DNA of 64,000 nucleotides, from positions 88,375 to 152,374 of the forward strand of contig JAKOGH010000677.1 of assembly GCA_024811115.1 (NCBI GenBank). Reading direction: 5' to 3'. The notes under the pieces were generated by a model, which did no database searches, was not told where the DNA came from, and saw only the letters and a program-made list of their open reading frames with translations. This DNA comes from Terana coerulea. Lineage: Eukaryota > Basidiomycota > Agaricomycetes > Polyporales > Phanerochaetaceae. Positions 57,100-64,000 of the stretch are shown here, piece by piece. The stretch's first letter is position 1; each line of letters begins with the position of its first letter. A program made the translations under genes and the position numbers.

Positions 57100-60005
57100 C
57101 TACAACTCCTCGCGCGGCGGCCGCGAGCTCTCCGTCTTCTCCCCGCGGGCGTGCTCGTGCTCGTCGCCGTACTCGTCGCCGTCGTGCTTGTGCTCTTCGT
57201 CGCCTTCTTCTTCGGCGCTTTCTTCTTCACGAGCTTCTGCAGCGCCGTCTCGAGCACCTTCGCGCGCGCGTACAGCTCCGCAGACTCGACGGCTGGGTCC
57301 TCGTACATCTTGACGCGCTTCTGCTGCTCAACGACCTCGTTCAGCCACGTCTCGTGCTCCCGGAGCGCCTTCTCGAGCGCGCCGAGCTCCTCCTTCGTAT
57401 ACTTCGACGGCTCGCCGCTGCCGTCGCCGGCCGCGAGCTCCTCGAGCTTGATCTTCTCGTCCGTCAGGAACATGCGCGTCGCCCAGTTCCACTTTTGGCT
57501 GTTGTTGAGCGCGATCGGGAACTCCTTGATCTCGGTGTATCTGTGCGTGATGGGCGACTCCAGTTTCCTGCAGTCATGACTCTTAGCAATGAGCTCGCGA
57601 AAAAGCGGTGGACAGACGTACTCAAGAGACGACCGCTTCTCGATGTATTCCGTCGTGCTCGCATCGTCGCCGAGATCGGACAGCCACGCGAATGCCTCAT
57701 CGAGCTTCTCGCCCATCGCCTGCCGCTCGCCCTCCTGCGAGCACTTGCGGAACGGCGTCTCGCCCTCCTCCGAGAGGAGATCCCGCACACGGTACAGATA
57801 GCCCTCGAGCGCGTTGCGCGCCTCCTCCCGCCGCCGCTTCCCCGCCTCGGACAGGTCGATCGCGCGCAGCCGGTCGCGTGCGGTGCGCTTCTCCGCGACG
57901 GACATCGGCGGCACGGACGCCAGCTTGATGTCGAGCTCTAGCGGGATCGTGTCCTTCACCGCGGCCTTCTCCTTCTCCTTCTCCTTCTCCTTGGCGTCGG
58001 CGGCCTCGGTCGCGGACGCGGATGCGCTGTCGGACGACGCCGTCTCGCTGCGCGCCGCGGTCTCGCGCTCACTGTCGGTGCCAGAGGCAGACGAGGAGCC
58101 TGCGCCGAATAGGCCCTTAAGCTTGCCGGTGAGCGAGTCGTCCTTGATCTCTCCGTACGCGACCGCATCTTGGACGGACGCGAATCCAGATTCGGAGAGG
58201 ACGACGGTCGCCTTAATAACGGGGTCTGTCGCTCCTGCGTCGGTCAAGTTCTTGAGCGCCTCTGGGATGCCCTTGATATGTGCCTCAATAAGGTCCGTAG
58301 GATATCCACTGTGTACCTCGTCAGTCCAAGCACAATCGTGTAGAAAGCGGTGTTACGTACGATGCGGCAGAGCTCTTATATGCGAGCTTCAGCGCGAAGT
58401 CGTCCTTGCGGCGGAACGTCAGCGTCTTCTTGCTTCCGTGCTTTGAGCCTGCGGGAAAGACGAGCGTGTTGATGGTCCGCGTCTTGGAGTTCTCAGACTT
58501 GGCTTCGGAGGTGTAAGAGACTTGGATATCGTAGGTAGCGATGTCTGTGATGCGAATATCCTTGGTCTTGAACTGGCGACTAAGACCGGCACCGTAGAGG
58601 CCGGCCCCTGTTGCAGGGTTCAGCTATGCTCTGTGATGGCGGATTTGAGACGTACCAAGGACAGCAGCTTCGTCCGCGTTCACGTTACGAGCAATCTTGG
58701 ACTCCCCGACGGCCCTTTCGACAGCGGTTTGGATCATGGGTGTCCGGGAGGCTCCGCCTGTCAGGATTACGCTCGTGATATTTTCCTGGGTAACATATGA
58801 TGAGTACACTGGTTGGGTGTGTGCATAGGAAAGAGCGTACCAAGCCGAGACCAGCGTTGGAAAGAGCCTCGAAAATAGGCTTGGCGTACCGAAGTTTCAA
58901 ATCTTTGCATGCGTTTTCGAAATCGTTGCGAGAGACCTTCGACCTGTAATCAATGTCCCAAGCCAAGCTCTCGACCTGAGACAGCGTCAGCACAACAGCC
59001 GCACGCATACAGCCACATCTTTCCGCACCGATGTCGACGCTTCCGCGTTCGCACTCAAAATGCCTTTCACCCGTCCAGCCTCTTTCCAGAGCTTCGCCAT
59101 GCCACGCTTGTCCTGCCGGATGTCCTTCTTATGCTTCTTGTTAAAGTCGTTAATGAGGATCTCTCTCAGACGGCGGGTCGAGCTCCGTGCCGCTCGTCGT
59201 CCTATCGTAGCCCACACCCTTGATCGTAATCGAGGTCGCCGTGTCCTTCTTTTGTGTTGCCCGGCACGGCGCTGAACGCCGCGACGGTGGCGCGGATCGA
59301 CGACGCGCCGGCGTCGTAGATGACGTGGTACTCGGGCTCCTCGGCGAACGTGCGCGTCATCGCGTAGTTGACCGCGACCGCGCTGCCGTCGTGGATGAGC
59401 GCGAGCGTGCGCATCCCGCGATCTCGACCGCGTCGACGACGGCGTCGCGCTCGTGCTGCGTGTAGAACGGCGGGACGGTCAGGATCACGTCCGTCACCTT
59501 CTCGTGCGCGGCCGCCTCCGCGAGCTCGCGCACGTAGCTGAGCTGCATCCCGACCAGCTCCTCGACGCTCCACTCGGTGCCGTCTGGTCTCCGCACGGCG
59601 ACGGTGCCGCGCGCGGTTTTGAGGATGTCGGCGGTGGATATCGACGTGTAGAAAGCAGCGTTTTGGGAGCCAAAGGGCGCAGCTTGGAGGTACTTCAGAT
59701 TCGAGAAAATATCTGTCGGGAAGCGTCCGGCCTGTGAAGCGTTAGGAAACTCAATGGGCTGCAACTCAGCAACTCACGAGGTTGAACGCGTCCCCACCAA
59801 ACACCCTATCCTCCTTCTTCCACCCGACAGTCGACTGAATCTTCCGCTTTGAGTTTCTATCTAGCAAGACGTCGAATGGCACGCCGGGTGACATCAGCGA
59901 CGCCTTGATCCATTCCGAGCCGTAGTCTATCGCGAGGACGGAGGCCAGCGCATTTTGGGTGAAGGTCGTCAGAAATAAGAGAATGAAAGCAATAAACCGG
60001 TTCAT
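57100..60005 (-). CDS. LHS1: ER lumenal Hsp70-like chaperone Lhs1/GRP170
   Basis: Seven exons (60005-59778, 59731-59029, 58975-58841, 58785-58656, 58607-58361, 58308-57622, 57566-57100), about 865 residues, as usual for fungal Lhs1. It is a nucleotide exchange factor and holdase for BiP in the ER lumen, acting in protein import and folding. The signal peptide ends near QNALA, followed by the Hsp70 phosphate loop VLAIDYGSEWIKASL, then ILTVPPFYTQHERDAV, VIYDAGASSIRAT, KGVGYDRTTSGTELD, and TGGASRTPMIQTAVERAV. The C-terminal helical domain contains TDEKIKLEEL. The last exon reads best as an acidic His/Glu-rich tail ending REEL, an HDEL-like retrieval signal. Indels break the frame at 59414-59416 (missing G), near 59250, at 59174-59176 (extra C) and near 57218-57229. 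As this is normally a conserved housekeeping gene, these are most likely sequence errors. Confidence 0.9.
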
Positions 60006-61697
60006 GGCGACCGCTGGGGCATAAAGGAGGGACAGAGGAGGGCGGAGGCGGGTGGCGGAGGTAATGTAAGTGCAGGACGAGACACGAAGACACGTCGATG
60101 GACACGTATATCGGTGCACGTGGCGCCCATGTGGCTGTTCCGACATTGATCCCGTCGTTTGGCGCCAGCCTGGTGGCGTTTTCACGCCTTTTCGTTTCGT
60201 TCGTTACCGGTGCATACCACAACAACGTGGCCTTACTTCACAAATCCAGCTGCAGAGGTTTTTATGAAAACGCAGGGAAAATCATTACATGACCAGTGTA
60301 CAACTTCTCGATTTGCCATCACCGCTTTTTTATGAAAATGCGCTGCGGGTCCGACACCATCGCAGTCCTAAGAACTTTTCCAACTGCGGAGCACTGCCAT
60401 TCATTAGTGGAATGAATGAGACTGAATATGCCGAGACCCCGTTTATTCTTGCGTGCTGTTTAGGTTGATTGGTCTGGCCTTGTCTCCTAGACCGAGCCCT
60501 TGCCCAGGCCATTTCGCTGCTCTTCGACTTTTTGTTACCCGTTGCCTTAGGTTGTCAATCTTTAGTAGTGCGTGCGCACTGAAGCTCACCCATCACACCT
60601 GAAGTACCGTGAGACTGGATGGTAAGTACGACCAACAAGATCTAGATTGTGAGATTGTTCTTTGCGACCGCCGCATGCCCGGTGTATTGTCCACAGACAT
60701 TGTGGATGACGTGCCAACCACGCATGCAGAGCGCAGGACTCATTAAAGCATAACCTTAGGGCCGTTGACACATACTTACGCAAGCAATGTAAAGCAATGT
60801 ATATCTTGCACACCTTGCAGAGTAGTTAGATCCTTAGCTATAACACTAAGGATTAGTGTAACAACCACCGTGAGACATTCACCTGAAAGATCTGACTGAG
60901 GCTCCCATTCCGTAATCCCTCCACAAAATAATTAACAATGAGCCAGAATCCGCACGCCGCGTGCTATCGTCGGCACTGTTGCGACCAAGCTTGCTGAAAT
61001 GTTGTAGAGTGCTTGACCATGTTGTGGAGGTTCGCCACGGCAACCCGCCAAAAGCCGCTATGCCGGCTGGTCAAGCGCCCGCCAATGCAGCGACTGCAGC
61101 GACGAGCTCTTGGTCATTATCTTCACCGCCTTTCACTCTCATTTCCCCCTCTTTCTTGGCCTAGGCCCATACTGTATCCTCTTTGAATATCTTGGAACTT
61201 TCGACACCAGAGATAAGCCGACAATTACACCAAAGCGGGCGGAGCCGCCGTCGCCGCCGCCACCTCCAGGACTGACGCCATCGCCCAAGTGAATACATCG
61301 AAACCGCTGGAAACGTCTTTGTTACTTGTCAAATGATTCCGTGATTGCTGAAGGAGATTGCTGCCGTAAGTCAACGACTCAGTTTACACATCCCGCAACG
61401 GACACACCGAGCGGCTGACTCAGAGCATGTTTTCTGCCTCCGCGCCGTGTTCCGCAGCGGCTGACGCGGGACCCTCTTGTGCATCCGCACGGCGCCCGCC
61501 GCCGCGGCCGTCATATTTACGTCGTCGCCGGGCCCTGGAGGCGTTTGTGAGCCCCTCCGCGCCCCCGATACGGCCGTGCCGACGCAGGCGCCCGGCACAC
61601 GCCCATCGGCTGACAGGGACCTGCCCAATTCGAGACGTTGCCGAGCACGCTGGGTCTGGGCCTGACTCAGCGCGCACCGCAACCGCCCTGTTGGGCG
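60006..61697. other. Divergent intergenic region, no gene seen
   Basis: Promoter of LHS1 and upstream region of the next gene. Open frames here are short or GC-driven (61.4-61.7 kb) and have no coding support. Confidence 0.4.
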
Positions 61698-61703
61698 TAT
61701 AAG
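61698..61703 (+). promoter_or_regulatory. TATA box
   Basis: TATAAG, 89-94 bases upstream of the ATG at 61792, followed by a short leader. Confidence 0.55.
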
Positions 61704-61791
61704 TACCCGCCCGCTGCACGGAGGAGGCCGCAACTTTACCCCGCATCGAAGCATCCAGAGCACCGTACATACGCATAACCCACGCACAACC

Positions 61792-62382
61792 ATGAACGCA
61801 TTCGCATCCTCGTCCACCGCCGGCGCGTCGCTGTACTTGACGCCCAGCCGTAAACACTCCTCCAACGACAACATCCCATCGCCGTACGATTTCTTCGTGC
61901 CTTCTGCGAGCTATTCACCGTGGGCGGCCGCACCAGCGGTGCAATATGACAACCGCGGCCGGCTGCAGGCGTACGTCGAGACGTCCGAGCAGCGGCGCGT
62001 ACGCACCGAGTTCATGCGCAAGCGCGAGTTCTCGCGGCGCATCAATGCATGGATCCAGGACTCGAGCTCAGAGGTATGTCAGTTGCACTTAATTGTGTTC
62101 AAGGCCAAGGCTGACAATCTTGTGTTACAGAGCCCGCGCAGTTCTGATCGCTCGTCCAAGTCTTCGGACACCGATTCGCTCCAAACCATCGACGAAGACG
62201 ACGAGACGGAGCCAGAGGTCATTTACTCGACATCCCCAGTGCCGTCGCGCTGGGGCCCCGCCGCGCCGCTGAACAGCGGCCTGCCCACGCGTAGCCTGTG
62301 CGGCTCGTCGCGAAAGTCTTCCGTCTCCTCGCTCTCGTCCATCTCAGAGGACTCGGAGGAGGTGCCCATGCCTTGCGTGTAG
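61792..62382 (+). CDS. Small Ser-rich hypothetical protein
   Basis: Two exons (61792-62073, 62131-62382), joined by gtatgt..ttacag, give an intact 177-residue protein. The middle part is charged and probably helical (EQRRVRTEFMRKREFSRRI, then NAWIQ). The C-terminal half is an acidic and Ser-rich disordered region (SSDRSSKSSDTDS, SSVSSLSSISEDSEE). There is no signal peptide or membrane helix. The family is not recognised. The good TATA box and Ser-rich phosphorylatable tail suggest a regulated gene. Confidence 0.6.
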   Translation: MNAFASSSTAGASLYLTPSRKHSSNDNIPSPYDFFVPSASYSPWAAAPAVQYDNRGRLQAYVETSEQRRVRTEFMRKREFSRRINAWIQDSSSEVCQLHLIVFKAKADNLVLQSPRSSDRSSKSSDTDSLQTIDEDDETEPEVIYSTSPVPSRWGPAAPLNSGLPTRSLCGSSRKSSVSSLSSISEDSEEVPMPCV

Positions 62383-63190
62383 GCACGCCATCGCTCCCGA
62401 GACGTCAACAGTCTATCCCCGCGTCCACCACCGTGCATACGGTGGCCGGCACAGCACGAGCTATGCACAGCTCACCCGCATTCGTCCGTGACCCGCAGGC
62501 CCGGCATAGTGGCATGTATCGCGCCCCGCCGGGTTACCTACCCACGCACGACGCAGAGCGGTCACACGAGCGGTCAGGAGAGTCATCGAAGGAGACACAA
62601 CGGACGTTCGCTCAACGCATGTATCATTCTGTACTCCACTCGGCCCTATTCTTAGCATACAATCCCTGTATCGATGGTGTTTTCATATACTCTTACCACT
62701 CAATTCCCACTCGTCATTCCAGTTGAATTCACTCTCTTCTTAGCAGGCCCTGGGCGAGAGCACATGAGCTTGCTATTGAGCGTACAGATCACATGAGGGA
62801 AGTGTGCATTTCCAATTTCAGGACGGTCTGTAGAGGTGAGACAATGTAATGCAGTCACCATCATGCCCTATACGAGTCCCTCAACGTTCTACAATCACCA
62901 CCGTCATATGAGTTGAGTTGATTGTCTTTTGGCAACCCCCGGCGAGTGCACATCAGCATGGCACTCAGCGCACTGTCCACATGGAGGAAGGGGTTTATTC
63001 GAAACCTGATGACAATCTATAGAGATCCACGAGACAAAGAAAAGGTTGTCGCCAGTACGCATGATTCCGAGTCCTAAGATGTTCTTCAAGTTCTTGGCCA
63101 GAGCCAGCCACAATGTAGGCTTCACCAGAACAGCCCAGGCACGCAGATTGCCAAACCCGATCCAGCTATTGTTGCGTTCATCGCCGTCCA
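62383..63190. other. Convergent 3' intergenic region
   Basis: Between the stop of the Ser-rich gene and the stop of the edge gene. No gene is supported. Confidence 0.4.
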
Positions 63191-64000
63191 TTACGAGGGC
63201 ACCGAACCCGTCGTGTTGCGAGGTGCAAAGATGGGCGTGTTTGCGCGCAGCGAGGGCCTCGACCAGGTCGGCGGAAGCGACATGGCGCCCTCCATTTCAT
63301 CTTCATTTTCAACAGAAGCAGATAGATGTTCGACGTTGAACGACTCTTCGGAGCCTGTGGTTGCCAGCGGCAGGAAGTCGGCTACGGGCTGCCCAGTACG
63401 TGGGAGACATGGGGGCGGCGGGGTCCCAGCGAGGTACCGATCAGCATAGGTAAAGGCGTCCTCCGTAGACGGCGCGGGGTTTGCAGCGCGAGCGTCCGTG
63501 AACAGAGGTGTTCATAGCCAGGGTAGCGTACAAGACACACAGACCGAGGGGGTAGGCCGGTCTTGCGGTTTCATAGATAATGCGCCGTTTCGCAAGCCGG
63601 GCGAACACAGCGGAAGATAGGCGGCGCGGTGACGGCGTTGTTGTCGACATTGCGAGTTGAGGAACCTCGCGACGCACGGCACCAGAGGACCATGAGACGG
63701 AGGATACGATGTGCTTCACGGAGATGCTTGGCTTCAGAATAGACTTCGGGTTTGCGGCTGGCGCGTCGCTGTTGCGGGCAGACAGCGGGTGGCGCGGTGG
63801 TGTGTCTTGGTGGGGATGAGTAAACGTTCGCGGCGCGAGCGAGCGAGAGACGCACCTTTGCCTGCCTGCATGTTCTTGATTCCTGCGTTCTGTTTCATGG
63901 CCATGAAAGTCGCTGCGGCTTCCTGCCAAGTTGCCACGACGTCCGCGTCGGCCAGGTTGGCGTGGCTTGCTACCTTGGTCGAGGCGATGGGTGTATCCAG
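63191..64000 (-). CDS. Hypothetical gene cut by the window edge
   Basis: The 5' part lies beyond position 64000. An exon from the edge to about 63858 reads ASHANLADADVVATWQEAAA.. MKQNAGIKNMQAGK and ends at a gtgcgt donor. The last exon, from about 63510, contains STEDAFTYADRYLAGTPPPP and SEESFNVEHLSASVENEDE, and stops at 63191-63193. Between them (63.53-63.77 kb) the frame is unclear, and two readings compete. The C-terminus is disordered, Ser/Pro-rich and acidic. The family is not recognised. Confidence 0.45.

Noticed and set aside
57084..57941. A 285-residue plus-strand open frame opposite LHS1
   Set aside because: It is Arg/Leu-rich and lies exactly antisense to GC-rich LHS1 exons with strong family motifs.
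61427..61702. Open frames in GC-rich DNA upstream of 61792
   Set aside because: Both strands are open because of base composition; no motif, and the TATA box of the next gene lies within.

Overview
The window looks like nuclear DNA of a filamentous basidiomycete, most likely an agaricomycete. The genes are intron-rich, with very short introns (about 45-65 nt, GT..AG, often gtacgt/gtgcgt donors and a ctaac/ctgac-type branch point near the acceptor), closely spaced, and built from fungal families (Ish1/Msc1 stress protein, the ER chaperone Lhs1/GRP170, fungal GABA/choline-type permeases, old yellow enzyme). I saw no bacterial, organellar, tRNA, rRNA or CRISPR features. The exon models below were assembled by hand from splice signals and paralogue comparison.

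Layout. 0.7-1.5 kb: a member (F0) of an unnamed family. 1.8-3.7 kb: Ish1-repeat protein with a LEA-like tail. 5.4-8.0 kb: two small secreted-peptide genes; the second encodes three copies of a two-cysteine dodecapeptide separated by Kex2 sites and X-Pro dipeptides. 10.9-24.3 kb: permease P1, the convergent type-I membrane protein M1, C2H2 factor Z1, an uncharacterised gene, and the degenerate permease P2. 24.9-34.7 kb: a segmentally duplicated block carrying three tandem F genes (F1-F3) around an old-yellow-enzyme gene. 34.7-46.8 kb: C2H2 factor Z2, permease P3, C2H2 factor Z3, a hypothetical gene, an inverted repeat and permease P4. 47.1-56.7 kb: four more M-family membrane proteins (M2-M5). 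57.1-60.0 kb: LHS1. 60-64 kb: a small disordered protein and a gene cut by the window edge.

Themes. The window is dominated by local gene-family expansion: four permeases, five M proteins, three C2H2 proteins and four F proteins. P, M and Z genes recur next to each other (P1-M1-Z1; Z2-P3-Z3; P4-M2..M5), and the convergent P/M pair occurs twice, so a P-M-Z module seems to have been copied and reshuffled. All M proteins share a cytoplasmic ELSPR-like element followed by Y-x-x-M-(D/E), which looks like a sorting or signalling motif. All permeases share a 6-nt micro-exon.

Caution: many genes, including the housekeeping gene LHS1, carry single-base indels, mostly in homopolymers. Because otherwise well-conserved genes are affected in the same way, these are probably sequence errors. 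The two in-frame stops in P2 are substitutions and look like real decay.
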